From the NCBI GenBank assembly GCA_964385695.1, contig CAYLQA010000018.1:1-58613 (forward strand): 58,613 nt of DNA, in the 5' to 3' direction. Source of the stretch: CAYLQA01 sp964385695. Lineage in GTDB: Bacteria > Desulfobacterota > Desulfobulbia > Desulfobulbales > Desulfurivibrionaceae. The notes below the pieces were generated by a model. That model was not told the origin of the DNA and did not search any database. It worked only from the letters and a program-made list of their open reading frames with translations. A program made the translations under genes and the position numbers. Numbering within the stretch: position 1 is the first letter of the stretch; every line of letters starts with the position of its first letter. Shown one piece after another: positions 17,813 to 26,096 of this stretch.

Positions 17813-17915
17813 AAATTTCCAGCTGCACATCAGCTGTGCGCGATCAGGCTGTCCAGCATACGAATGTATAGCTGGTCAATCTGCTTGCACACACCTGGCG
17901 CACATCTGAAAATTT
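17813..17915. repeat. 103-nt imperfect palindrome between tgt and yajC
   Basis: AAATTTCCAG (17813-17822) pairs with CTGAAAATTT (17906-17915), a middle helix pairs CAGCTGTGCGCGATCAG with CTGCTTGCACACACCTG imperfectly, and CCAGCATAC pairs with GTATAGCTGG at the tip. The sequence differs from the 15799-15905 palindrome but the size and three-helix design are alike. Confidence 0.6.
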
Positions 17916-17988
17916 ATGAATGGTTTAAAGATTCGGACAGGAAAGGGAATTTGCCAGTTCCGATCCGAACAACGAATCGGAGGATATT

Positions 17989-18342
17989 ATGATTGGCGTA
18001 GCCTATGCCGCAGACGGCGCTGCCGCAGCACCCCAGGGTGGATTGATGGGGTTTGTACCCCTCATTTTAATCTTTGTTGTTTTTTACTTCCTGCTTATCC
18101 GGCCCCAGCAGAAAAAGGCCAAGGATCATCAGGAGTTTATCGCCAACTTGAAAAAGGGTGAGGAGATTATCACCAGCGGCGGTATTCACGGCAAGATCAC
18201 CGGCATCACCGATGCCGTTGTCACAGTTGAGATTGCCGACAACGTTAAGGTCAAGATCTCCCGCCAGTACATCCTCGGTTCTGCCAACCCGGCAGCAGGG
18301 GATAAAGGCGGAGCCGCCTGTTCCTTAGGGAGCAAGAATTGA
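17989..18342 (+). CDS. yajC: Sec translocon accessory protein YajC
   Basis: 117-residue single-pass membrane protein of the SecDF-YajC complex that assists protein export. A short Ala-rich N-terminus precedes one transmembrane helix ('FVPLILIFVVFYFLLI') and the family hallmark 'RPQQKKAKDHQEFIANLKKGEEIITSGGI'-type segment split across residues 38-66. GGAGG lies six bases before the ATG. secD and secF, which usually follow, are not here; a terminator closes the unit, so they must lie elsewhere. Confidence 0.95.
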   Translation: MIGVAYAADGAAAAPQGGLMGFVPLILIFVVFYFLLIRPQQKKAKDHQEFIANLKKGEEIITSGGIHGKITGITDAVVTVEIADNVKVKISRQYILGSANPAAGDKGGAACSLGSKN

Positions 18343-18389
18343 GGATGATGTAACCCTTCACCGGGTGTGAAGATTGAGCACATGCAAAA

Positions 18390-18424
18390 GGCCTGTCCGC
18401 TAATACCGGGCAGGCCTTTTTTTG
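18390..18424 (+). terminator. Terminator after yajC
   Basis: GGCCTGTCCG pairs with CGGGCAGGCC, followed by seven T. Confidence 0.92.
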
Positions 18425-18528
18425 ATTTCTATTCAATCATATCTTGCGACATTTGCCCTGCAGAGGCGTTGCCTGTAACTCATTGCAGAAGGAATTAAAA
18501 AAACCTTTCTCCCCGTATTTTTCCCGTA

Positions 18529-18557
18529 TTGACAAACGGTTTCCTCCCGAGCATATT
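18529..18557 (+). promoter_or_regulatory. Sigma-70 promoter of the 18601 gene
   Basis: Perfect TTGACA (18529-18534), 17-base spacer, CATATT (18552-18557), about 45 bases before the start codon. Confidence 0.6.
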
Positions 18558-18600
18558 CTGCCATAACAAAAAAATGGGGTAGCGTAGGGGAAGGGAAGGT

Positions 18601-19023
18601 ATGAATAATATAGAGGCGAAAACATCGTATCAACTTTACATGGGGGGATTTCTTGCCGGGGCTGTCATTCTGAGCGGTTTTTCCTTTGTGCAAAAAATTC
18701 TGATCAAGATAGATCCCTTTTTACTCAAGGCCTACTTCGTTCCCGTGGTCCTGGGGGGGCTGGCAGGCACGGCGCTGTTCCACAGCTTTACCCAGATTAA
18801 ACGGTTGAATGCCTCCCTGGCTGGCCGGCTGCAGGAGCTGGAGAGCATTCTGCCGATCTGTGCCCACTGCAAACGGATCAAAAATACAGACCCCGCCGAT
18901 GTCATGGATCAAAGCGCCTGGCTCAGTGTGGAAAAGTATATTGCCCGTTTGACCGGGGCAAACCTGACCCATGGGATCTGCCCCGAGTGCTATTCCGAAT
19001 TGATCGAGCACATGAGAAAATGA
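18601..19023 (+). CDS. Small membrane protein with a C-terminal four-cysteine domain
   Basis: 140 residues. Two transmembrane helices (about 13-33 and 42-62) are followed by a short coiled linker and a compact C-terminal domain of the form PICxxCKxIK...W...VEKYI...THGICPEC. This four-cysteine, one-histidine module is common at the ends of deltaproteobacterial PAS/GAF sensor proteins and response regulators, but here it is attached to a bare membrane anchor. It probably binds a metal or undergoes redox change; this is inference. A related stand-alone protein is encoded at 31163-31666. It has its own promoter and is flanked by terminators. Confidence 0.75.
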   Translation: MNNIEAKTSYQLYMGGFLAGAVILSGFSFVQKILIKIDPFLLKAYFVPVVLGGLAGTALFHSFTQIKRLNASLAGRLQELESILPICAHCKRIKNTDPADVMDQSAWLSVEKYIARLTGANLTHGICPECYSELIEHMRK

Positions 19024-19047
19024 CTCTCCTGCCCTCCGGCTAAAAGA

Positions 19048-19084
19048 AAAGGGTGGCCATGCTTATTTTTTGCGGCCACCCTTT
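19048..19084. terminator. Bidirectional terminator
   Basis: AAAGGGTGGCC and GGCCACCCTTT form a stem between convergent genes. It serves the 18601 gene on plus and the Met/His-rich gene on minus. Confidence 0.75.
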
Positions 19085-19111
19085 GTTCGTCATCTTTCCG
19101 GGACGGAATTT

Positions 19112-19582
19112 TTAATGCACCATGTGCTGGAAGGTGAACTGGCGTTTGCTGCCGTCAGCAAGTTTGGTGCCTACCTCAAAAGTGTATTTACCTTTTTGAT
19201 TCAGGGCCACATCGGCTCCGAAGCTGCCATCCATGCCCATGAGCTTGACCGCCTTATGCTGGGTGCCGGACGGGTCGGTGATCTTCACCGCCACAAGACC
19301 TTTGTCTACAGCCTTGTCTTTCTTTTTGTCCGTGAACGCAACCATGAAGTGGTGGGTCTTGTCCATGCCCAACTCGGCCATCTTCTTGCTGATGTCCCTG
19401 AGGTGGGCCATACCCATGACACCACTTTGCATGTCGCCTTCCAGCATGATCATATCGCCGCCCATGTCCATGCCGCTGTGGTCCATCTTCATTGAACCGT
19501 GATCCATATTCATGGCCTGGGCTCCTGCGGCTACGAGGAGAACAGCCAAGGCGGTTACCATTTTTACGACTAAGTTTTTCAT
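19112..19582 (-). CDS. Met/His-rich periplasmic metal-binding protein, probably Cu/Ag handling
   Basis: 156 residues. A signal peptide (1-23, ending AGAQA) is followed by a Met/His-dense segment at 24-45 with repeated MDH and GMDMGGDM motifs, typical of Cu(I)/Ag(I)-binding periplasmic proteins such as CusF, CopC-like and SilE. A beta-rich domain follows with 'MKLMGMDGSFGADVALNQKGKYTFEVG'-type strands in two pieces. It lies downstream of cusA on the same strand with a hairpin between them, and AAGGAG precedes the start. I infer that it delivers or buffers metal for the CusCBA pump. It is not a clear CusF homologue. Confidence 0.8.
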   Translation of the reverse strand: MKNLVVKMVTALAVLLVAAGAQAMNMDHGSMKMDHSGMDMGGDMIMLEGDMQSGVMGMAHLRDISKKMAELGMDKTHHFMVAFTDKKKDKAVDKGLVAVKITDPSGTQHKAVKLMGMDGSFGADVALNQKGKYTFEVGTKLADGSKRQFTFQHMVH

Positions 19583-19632
19583 TACTCTACTCCTTATGTG
19601 ATGAGTTGTACGGGTTGTTCCGTGTTTGTCAC

Positions 19633-19677
19633 AGGCTGTTGAAAAACTACTGCGCTCGCTACGTTTTTCAATAGTCT
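19633..19677. repeat. Hairpin with TTGAAAAAC arms after cusA
   Basis: TTGAAAAAC (19639-19647) pairs perfectly with GTTTTTCAA (19663-19671), with partly paired CAG..CT flanks. It sits immediately after the cusA stop, upstream of the Met/His-rich gene. It may attenuate transcription or protect the cusCBA 3' end; similar TTGAAAAAC hairpins are frequent dispersed elements in deltaproteobacteria. Confidence 0.6.
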
Positions 19678-19678
19678 G

Positions 19679-22600
19679 CTAGGCATCGGCCACCTCACCT
19701 GCGGCGGTGGGATGCATGTTTTTATCGAGTTTTCTGCCGCGCCAGATAAAGAAGATGACCGGGTAGACCATGAGCTCCATGATGCCGGAGGTCACCACTC
19801 CGCCCACCATGGGGGCGGCAATGCGTTTCATGACATCGGCCCCGGCCCCGTGGCTCCACATAATGGGCAAGAGACCGGCGATGATGACCGAGATGGTCAT
19901 GACCTTGGGCCGGATGCGCTTGACCGCGCCGTGGTGGATGGCCTGGACCAGATCGCCTCGGGTCTTCATCCTGTCCGCCTTCCCCCAGAGCTTGTGAGAG
20001 ATGTCGAGATATAGCAGCATCACCACCCCGGTCTCCGCATCCAGTCCGGCCAGGGCGATAATCCCCACCCACACGGCCACCGAGGTGTGATAACCCAGCA
20101 TATAGAGGAACCAGAAGGCGCCTACCAGGGAAAAGGGCACGGCCAAAAAGACGATGGATGTTTTGATCATGGACTTGGTGTTCATGTAGATGATGACGAA
20201 GATCACCAGGATGGTCAGGGGAATGATCATCATCAAGCGTTCTTTGGCCGCCTCCATGTACTCGAACTGGCCGCTCCAGATGATGGAGTAGCCTGGAGGC
20301 AGTTCGATCTTAGCCGCCACTGCCGCCTGGGCCTGCTTGACATAGGTTCCGACGTCGATCCCCCTGATGTCAACGTAGACCCAGGCGGTGCGGCGAGCGT
20401 TCTCGCTCTTGATCCCCGGAGGGCCTTTTTTGATGCTGATCTTGGCCACCTGGGAGATGGGGATATGGGTGCCGTCTTTGAGGGGCACCAGGACCCGGTG
20501 CAGGGAGGGCAGGTCGTTGCGGTAATCGCGCAGGTAGCGGATGTTCACCGGGTAGCGCTCCAGCCCCTCCACGGTCTGGGTGATATTCATGCCGCCGATG
20601 GCGGATTGGATCACATCCTGGACCTCGCCCACGGTGAGGCCGTAACGGGCCGCCGCAGCACGGTCAATGGTGAAATCCAGGTAATTGCCGCCCACCACCC
20701 GTTCGGAATAGGCGCTCAGGGTACCGGGCAGGGTGCCGATCAATGCCTCGATCTCTTCGCCCAGTCGGTTGAGGGTATTGAGATCATCGCCCATGACCTT
20801 GATGCCCACCGGGGTCTTAATGCCTGTTGAAAGCATGTCGATGCGGGTCTTGATGGGCATGGTCCAGGCATTGGTCAAGCCGGGGAAGCGGATGGCGTTG
20901 TTGAGCTTTTCAATGAGCTGCTCCGGGCTCATGGTTTTTTCGTCGGGCCAAACCAGGCGCAACGGGGGCTTGAGCCATTCGGGCCAGCCCGCATAAAAGC
21001 GGTGCACCGGCAGCTTGCGCCATTCATCCTCCGGCTTGAGCATGATGGTGGTTTCCAGCATGGAGAGCGGAGCCGGGTCAGTGGCGGTCTCGGCCCGGCC
21101 GATCTTGCCGAAGACTCGATCAACCTCGGGAAAGGAGGCGATGATTCGGTCGGTCTGCTGCAAGAGTTCCTTGGCCTTGGTGATGGAGACGCCCGGCATG
21201 GTGGTGGGCATATAGAGCAGATCCCCTTCGTAAAGCGGCGGCATGAACTCCGAGCCCATCTTGCTCATGGGCCAGGCAATGGAAAGGATCAGGGCCAGGG
21301 CCACCAGCAGGGTGGATTTACGCCATTTGAGGACAAAATCCACCACCGGGTGGTAGACGCGGATAAGAAAACGGTTCACCGGGTTGGCGTGTTCCGGCTT
21401 GATCTTGCCGCGGATAAACCAGCCCATGAGTACCGGCACGATGGTGATGGACAAGAGCGCTGCCCCGGCCATGGCGTATGTCTTGGTAAAGGCCAGGGGC
21501 TTGAAGAGCCTGCCCGATTGCTCTTGCAGGGTGAAAACCGGCAGAAAGGAGACGGTGATCACCAACAGGGAGTAGAACAGGGTGGGTCCCACCTCCTTGG
21601 CCGAGGCCAGGATGATATCCCAATGCGGTTTCTTGCCCCGGTCGCGTTCCAGATGCTTGTGGGCGTTTTCGATCATGATGATGGCGGCATCGATCATGGC
21701 GCCGATGGCAATGGCAATGCCGCCCAGGCTCATGATGTTGGCGTTGATCCCCTGGGCATGCATGATGCTGAAGGCCATGAGAATGGCAACCGGCAGGGTG
21801 ACAATGGCCACCAGGGCGCTGGGCAGGTGGAAGAGAAAGAGGGCCGTGACCAGGGCGACCACCAGGCTCTCTTCAAGGAGTTTTTCCTCCAGGGTTTCCA
21901 CCGCATGCTCGATGAGCCCCGAGCGGTCATAGACCGTTTTGATTTTTACCCCCTCGGGCAGTCCGGCCTTGAGGTCATCCAGTTTCTTTTTCACATTCTC
22001 GATCACCTCCAGGGCGTTTTCGCCGTAGCGCATGACAATGATGCCGCCCACGGTCTCGCCCTTGCCGTCAAGCTCCGCTGCCCCGCGCCGTAGCTCCGGG
22101 CCGATGGTGACTTGGGCCAGGTCGCGGACCAGGATGGGGGTGCCCTGCTTGTCCGTGCCCACCACTGCCTGTTCAATGTCCTGGGCCGACTGAATATAGC
22201 CCAGACCGCGGACCATGAACTCTGTCTCGCCCATCTCAACCAGACGGCCACCCACGTCATTGTTGCTCTGTTGGATCGCCTTGCGGATCTGGGGAATGGT
22301 GATGTGGTAGGCGAGGAGCCGGTCAGGATCCACCGCAACCTGGTATTGTTTAACATAGCCGCCGATGCTGGCCACCTCGGCCACACCGCTGACTGCCGCC
22401 AGTTCATAGCGTAGGTACCAGTCTTGGATGGACCGCAGCTGTTGCAGGTCGTGCTTGTCGCTCTCGATGACGTATTCATACACCCAGCCCACTCCGGTGG
22501 CATCGGGGCCCAGGCTGGGGGTCACACCCTGGGGCAGTTTGCCTGAGGCGTAGTTGAGATATTCCAGTACCCGGGAGCGGGCCCAGTAGATGTCCGTGCC

Positions 22601-22897
22601 ATCCTCAAAGATGACGTAGACAAAGGAAAAGCCGAAAAAGGAGTAGCCGCGCACCACCTTGGCATGGGGCACGGCCAGCATTTGGGTGGTCAAGGGATAG
22701 GTGACCTGGTCCTCGATCACCTGTGGGGCCTGGCCTGGAAATTCGGTAAAGATGATGACCTGCACATCGGAGAGGTCGGGAATGGCGTCGATGGGGGTCT
22801 TCTTCAGCGAGTAGGCCCCGGCCGCAACCATGAAGAAGGTCAGCAGCACGACCATGTACTTGTTGCGGATGGACCACTCGATTATTTTTTCAAGCAT
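19679..22897 (-). CDS. cusA: Heavy-metal RND efflux pump, Cu(I)/Ag(I) type
   Basis: 1072-residue inner-membrane proton antiporter of the HME-RND family. The transmembrane-4 segment 'GGIAIAIGAMIDAAIIMIENAH' (split: GGIAIAIGAMID, AAIIMIENAH) is the HME4 signature of CusA, not the DFGxxVDG form of zinc-exporting CzcA, so Cu/Ag is the likely substrate. The central 'GSEFMPPLYEGDLLYMPTTMPG' region and Met-rich segments fit the methionine relay. Twelve transmembrane helices and two large periplasmic loops are expected. AAGGAAG precedes the ATG. Third gene of the cusCBA operon, 62 bases after cusB. Confidence 0.95.
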   Translation of the reverse strand: MLEKIIEWSIRNKYMVVLLTFFMVAAGAYSLKKTPIDAIPDLSDVQVIIFTEFPGQAPQVIEDQVTYPLTTQMLAVPHAKVVRGYSFFGFSFVYVIFEDGTDIYWARSRVLEYLNYASGKLPQGVTPSLGPDATGVGWVYEYVIESDKHDLQQLRSIQDWYLRYELAAVSGVAEVASIGGYVKQYQVAVDPDRLLAYHITIPQIRKAIQQSNNDVGGRLVEMGETEFMVRGLGYIQSAQDIEQAVVGTDKQGTPILVRDLAQVTIGPELRRGAAELDGKGETVGGIIVMRYGENALEVIENVKKKLDDLKAGLPEGVKIKTVYDRSGLIEHAVETLEEKLLEESLVVALVTALFLFHLPSALVAIVTLPVAILMAFSIMHAQGINANIMSLGGIAIAIGAMIDAAIIMIENAHKHLERDRGKKPHWDIILASAKEVGPTLFYSLLVITVSFLPVFTLQEQSGRLFKPLAFTKTYAMAGAALLSITIVPVLMGWFIRGKIKPEHANPVNRFLIRVYHPVVDFVLKWRKSTLLVALALILSIAWPMSKMGSEFMPPLYEGDLLYMPTTMPGVSITKAKELLQQTDRIIASFPEVDRVFGKIGRAETATDPAPLSMLETTIMLKPEDEWRKLPVHRFYAGWPEWLKPPLRLVWPDEKTMSPEQLIEKLNNAIRFPGLTNAWTMPIKTRIDMLSTGIKTPVGIKVMGDDLNTLNRLGEEIEALIGTLPGTLSAYSERVVGGNYLDFTIDRAAAARYGLTVGEVQDVIQSAIGGMNITQTVEGLERYPVNIRYLRDYRNDLPSLHRVLVPLKDGTHIPISQVAKISIKKGPPGIKSENARRTAWVYVDIRGIDVGTYVKQAQAAVAAKIELPPGYSIIWSGQFEYMEAAKERLMMIIPLTILVIFVIIYMNTKSMIKTSIVFLAVPFSLVGAFWFLYMLGYHTSVAVWVGIIALAGLDAETGVVMLLYLDISHKLWGKADRMKTRGDLVQAIHHGAVKRIRPKVMTISVIIAGLLPIMWSHGAGADVMKRIAAPMVGGVVTSGIMELMVYPVIFFIWRGRKLDKNMHPTAAGEVADA

Positions 22898-22959
22898 CTG
22901 TGCTTCCTTCGCCGTGCGACTTGATTACACCGCCGGCTTGGTGTGAGAATCTTTTGCTT

Positions 22960-24321
22960 TTAGTTGAACAGGCTTTCCAGGTCTTCCGACGTATCCTGGG
23001 CAAAGAGGTCGTCCAGGTCATCCTCTCCCTTTTCTTCAGTCGGGGCCTTGGGCTTGAGCATCTTCTGGATCGCCTCGCGCAGGGTGCTTTCGGAATCCAG
23101 CATGAATTGGGCGGAGACCACCACGTTTTCCTTCTCGTGAAGTCCCTTGGCCACCTCGACAAAGCCGTCCTCACCCTGGAGGCCAAGCTCGATCTCGCGG
23201 GGGGCGAATTTGCCCTCGCCTTCGGCAACAAAGACGGTCTGCTTGTCGCCCGAGTTGAGTACAGCCTCCACCGGAATGGTCAGGGCGTTATTGACCGACT
23301 CTGATTCCAGGCGGACATTGACGTACATGTCCGGCTTAAGCTCAAAGTCGGGATTTTTCAGATCGATCCGTACCTTGACCGTCCGGGTCTTGGGCTCCAC
23401 ATAGGGATAGATGGTGCTGATAGTGCCGGAAAGCGGCGCCCTGCGGTAGGGCAGTTCAATGGTGGTGCTCTGGCCGACCTTGACCCAGGGCAGTTCGTAC
23501 TCGTAAATGTCGGCATAGACCCAGACCGAGGAGATGTCCGAAACCTGGAAGAGTTCCATACCCGCCTTGGCGAACATGCCTTGGTAGGCCTTTTTCTCGG
23601 TGATCACCCCATCATAAGGGGCATGCAGTATCAGGGTTTTAAGGGCCTTGCCGGTTTGGCTCAGCTCGTCTATCTGCTTCTGGCTGATATCCCAGAACCG
23701 CAGGCGTTTACGGGAAGACTCCAAAAGGCGGGAGGCTCCGCTGGAAATCTCGGGCAGCACACTGTTTTCCAGAGCCTTTTTGTTGCGCAGGGCCAGGAGA
23801 AATTCCTCCTGGGCCGCCACCAGCTCCGGGCTGTAGATCTCAAGGAGCGGTTGGCCCTTTTTGACAAAGGCGCCGGTTTCGTTGACATGGAGTTTTTCGA
23901 TCCAGCCGTCGGTTTTGCTGTTTACCGAATATTGCTGCGGCTCTTCGTAACCGACCACACCCACGGTGCGAATACTCCGGTGCAAGCTGCGGCGGCCGAC
24001 CTGGGCGGTGCGTACCCCCATGTTTTGCTGGGTCACGGGATCGATGGTAATGGCCGCCCCTGCGCCGCCTTCTCCGCCAGTGGTTTCGGACTTGACCGGG
24101 GTCAGGTCCATGGCACAGATGGGACAGGTGCCGGGCTCGTCCTGGATGATGAAGGGATGCATACCGCAGGTGTACTGGTGGTCGTCGGCCAGGGCCTCGC
24201 TCAGACCAAGAAGATCATGCAGGTGCAGATCCTCGTCCAGGCTGTGATCATGGCCGAAGGAGCCGGTAAAGAGCAGGGAGATGCTCAGGCCAATAACGAA
24301 AAAGAGTTTTTTTGTCTGCAT
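22960..24321 (-). CDS. cusB: Cu/Ag efflux periplasmic adaptor
   Basis: 453-residue membrane-fusion protein linking the RND pump to the outer-membrane channel. A signal peptide covers about 1-23, followed by His/Asp-rich 'HDHSLDEDLHLHD'. A heavy-metal-binding domain at about 50-77 has the pattern YTCGMHP...CPICAMDL. Barrel-sandwich, alpha-hairpin and beta-barrel adaptor domains follow, with an acidic C-terminal tail. The N-terminal metal domain is characteristic of CusB/SilB-type proteins. The RBS is weak (GGAA), so translation may depend on the upstream gene. Confidence 0.94.
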   Translation of the reverse strand: MQTKKLFFVIGLSISLLFTGSFGHDHSLDEDLHLHDLLGLSEALADDHQYTCGMHPFIIQDEPGTCPICAMDLTPVKSETTGGEGGAGAAITIDPVTQQNMGVRTAQVGRRSLHRSIRTVGVVGYEEPQQYSVNSKTDGWIEKLHVNETGAFVKKGQPLLEIYSPELVAAQEEFLLALRNKKALENSVLPEISSGASRLLESSRKRLRFWDISQKQIDELSQTGKALKTLILHAPYDGVITEKKAYQGMFAKAGMELFQVSDISSVWVYADIYEYELPWVKVGQSTTIELPYRRAPLSGTISTIYPYVEPKTRTVKVRIDLKNPDFELKPDMYVNVRLESESVNNALTIPVEAVLNSGDKQTVFVAEGEGKFAPREIELGLQGEDGFVEVAKGLHEKENVVVSAQFMLDSESTLREAIQKMLKPKAPTEEKGEDDLDDLFAQDTSEDLESLFN

Positions 24322-24344
24322 TATCCGATTCCTTTAGCTGGAAA

Positions 24345-25631
24345 TTATTTAGCGCGGGCTGCCAAACGAAGGCCGGTCTCCGCCTCCAGGCGGGCAATGT
24401 TGCGTTCTCCTTCGGAAAGGACCCGAAAGTATTCCATCTCGTAGTTGTAAACGGTCTTGAGGCTGTCCAGGAGGACAAGAAAACCCACCTTGCCCACCTG
24501 GTAACTGCTCATGGCCGCCTCAAAGGTCTGGCGGGCTTGGGGGATGATGCCGCTCTTGTAGAGCAGGGCCTGGTCACGGCTTTTTTTCATCCGGCTGTAT
24601 GCGTCGTGGATGTTGAAGCGGACCTTGTTTTTAAAGTCGTTGTATTGGGCCAGGGCCATTCGGGCCCCTGCCGCTGCCTCGGAAACAGCGGCAGCCCTCT
24701 TGGGGCGGGAGAAGGGAAGGTTGAGGCTGAATTCGATCCCGGCAAAGTCAGTGCCGTCGTCGGCCGGGTTATCTTCACGGAAGGTATAGGCAACTCCGAA
24801 CTTAAAATCCGGGTTGTAGTTGAGCTTGGCGAGTTTTTTCCTGGCCTGATAGCTTTTCACCAGGGCCTGGTAAGCTATGTACATGGGGCGATTCGATTCA
24901 GGGGATTGCAGGAGTTCCTCAAGGGGCAAGTCCACCGGCGTGATTGTAAAATCCGGCATCTTGGGGAGTTTGCCGGCTGAAGGGCGGTTGGTCAGCCTAT
25001 TGAGTTCGGCCAGGCTGGTTTGCCGTTGTTGTTTGAGGGTGTAAAGGCGGTCCATCAGCTTGGAGCGCTCCATCTGGGCCTTGAGCACGTCCTGTTGCAG
25101 GCCGCGGCCCACCTCATAGTTGGTTTCGGTCAGCCGGGTAAAGTCGTCAAGCAGCTTGACGTTTTTCTCGGTAATACCTACAGCTTTGTCGAAATAGAAA
25201 TAGGAGTAATAGGCCTCTTTTACCTGCCGGGCCAATTGCAGCTTATTGTCTTCAAGCTGTCCTTTGTACCAGCGGGCCTGCTGGGCCGCGCTTTCCTTTT
25301 TGGCCGAAAGCTTGCCCGGAAAGGGCACGGCCTGGGAAAGCCTGACGATCTTGCCGCTCATGGCAAATTCGTTATCATTAAAGGAGTCCACCGGGTAGTT
25401 GCTGAAGGCAAGGGAGAGGGAGGGGTCGGCGAGAGAACCAGCCGGAATGATTTTGTTTTCATAGAGGCGCAGCCGGGACTCGGCCGCCTTGATGTCCGGA
25501 TTGTCTGTCAGGGCAGTGGCAACAAGGTCAGCCAGGATGGTGCTGTGTGCTGTCTCCGTGGCCATGGCTGGGCCGGTGGTAAAAATTACACAGCAGGCTA
25601 TCTGTAAAACGAAACGTATGGGCTGGATCAT
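24345..25631 (-). CDS. cusC: TolC-like outer-membrane efflux channel
   Basis: 428-residue outer-membrane factor that completes the tripartite Cu/Ag pump. A signal peptide (1-24, ending near GPAMA) precedes two alpha-helical OEP repeats with heptad-rich coils ('ADPSLSLAFSNYPVD', 'ARQVKEAYYSYFYFDKAVG'). There is no lipobox, unlike E. coli CusC. AAGGAG lies seven bases before the ATG. First gene of the operon. Its upstream region carries a sigma-54 promoter and a pair of palindromes. Confidence 0.9.
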   Translation of the reverse strand: MIQPIRFVLQIACCVIFTTGPAMATETAHSTILADLVATALTDNPDIKAAESRLRLYENKIIPAGSLADPSLSLAFSNYPVDSFNDNEFAMSGKIVRLSQAVPFPGKLSAKKESAAQQARWYKGQLEDNKLQLARQVKEAYYSYFYFDKAVGITEKNVKLLDDFTRLTETNYEVGRGLQQDVLKAQMERSKLMDRLYTLKQQRQTSLAELNRLTNRPSAGKLPKMPDFTITPVDLPLEELLQSPESNRPMYIAYQALVKSYQARKKLAKLNYNPDFKFGVAYTFREDNPADDGTDFAGIEFSLNLPFSRPKRAAAVSEAAAGARMALAQYNDFKNKVRFNIHDAYSRMKKSRDQALLYKSGIIPQARQTFEAAMSSYQVGKVGFLVLLDSLKTVYNYEMEYFRVLSEGERNIARLEAETGLRLAARAK

Positions 25632-25673
25632 TCCTTTTCTCCTTGCAAAGAGGGTATAGCCGGAATGAGAAAA

Positions 25674-25689
25674 GCAAGGAGTGTGCCAG
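25674..25689 (-). promoter_or_regulatory. Sigma-54 (-24/-12) promoter of cusCBA
   Basis: On the minus strand the sequence reads TGGCAC-ACTCC-TTGC, with GG and GC ten bases apart, matching the sigma-54 consensus TGGCACG-N4-TTGC almost exactly. Transcription would start near 25662, about 31 bases upstream of the cusC ATG. Sigma-54 promoters need an ATP-driven enhancer-binding protein; none is encoded in the window. Confidence 0.75.
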
Positions 25690-25752
25690 GTTTGTAAATC
25701 GCTTTTATATCAACATGTTACTCTGTTGCGGCATTGTGAGGTGTTCTGGTGT

Positions 25753-25787
25753 TGAAGAATATTCTTCAGTGGGTGGAGAATATTCTT
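25753..25787. promoter_or_regulatory. Paired palindromes, likely upstream activating sites
   Basis: TGAAGAATATTCTTCA (25753-25768) is a perfect 16-bp palindrome. A second, AGAATATTCT (25777-25786), has its centre 21 bp away, i.e. two helical turns. Relative to the predicted cusC start they sit near -98 and -119, the usual position of enhancer sites for sigma-54 activators. Confidence 0.65.
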
Positions 25788-25835
25788 CAAACTCTTGAGG
25801 CAAATGGGACGTGGGGTTTTGAAGAAGGCGTGGGG

Positions 25836-26072
25836 TTACTCTGCATCCTGGTCCGCCCCGCAGAAGCGGCAGGTGGACTGTTTTTTCGGGATCTTTTTAC
25901 CGCAGGATTGACACGGCTTGAATTCGGGGATGAGATTGAAGGCGGCCAATAACAGGACCAGGGCGCCGGTGATGATCGGTACCACTGCGGTGGCCACTTC
26001 CTTGTCATAGGTTAACAGGCCCATTACCAGGGATATAAGTCCTACCCAAAAGGCTATGGTGCGTATGCTCAT
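25836..26072 (-). CDS. Small membrane protein with C-terminal zinc ribbon
   Basis: 78 residues. Two hydrophobic helices (about 5-22 and 28-48) precede a zinc-ribbon tail 'CQSCGKKIPKKQSTCRFCG' with two CxxC pairs. AGGAG lies nine bases before the ATG. It is the third gene after rubrerythrin and VIT, 24 bases downstream of VIT, so probably in that operon. It could be a metal-responsive membrane partner of the transporter, but no function is known to me. Confidence 0.75.
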   Translation of the reverse strand: MSIRTIAFWVGLISLVMGLLTYDKEVATAVVPIITGALVLLLAAFNLIPEFKPCQSCGKKIPKKQSTCRFCGADQDAE

Positions 26073-26096
26073 TTCAGTTACTCCTGGTTGGCTTGG

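Noticed and set aside
18768..18790. A second sigma-54-like sequence CTGGCAGGCACGGCGC
   Set aside because: It lies inside a coding region and the -12 element (CGGC) does not match TTGC.
25639..25681. An 8-bp inverted repeat CTCCTTGC/GCAAGGAG that could hide the cusC ribosome site in a hairpin
   Set aside because: The upstream arm coincides with the -12 part of the sigma-54 promoter, so it would not be in the transcript starting near 25662. The pairing is probably coincidental.
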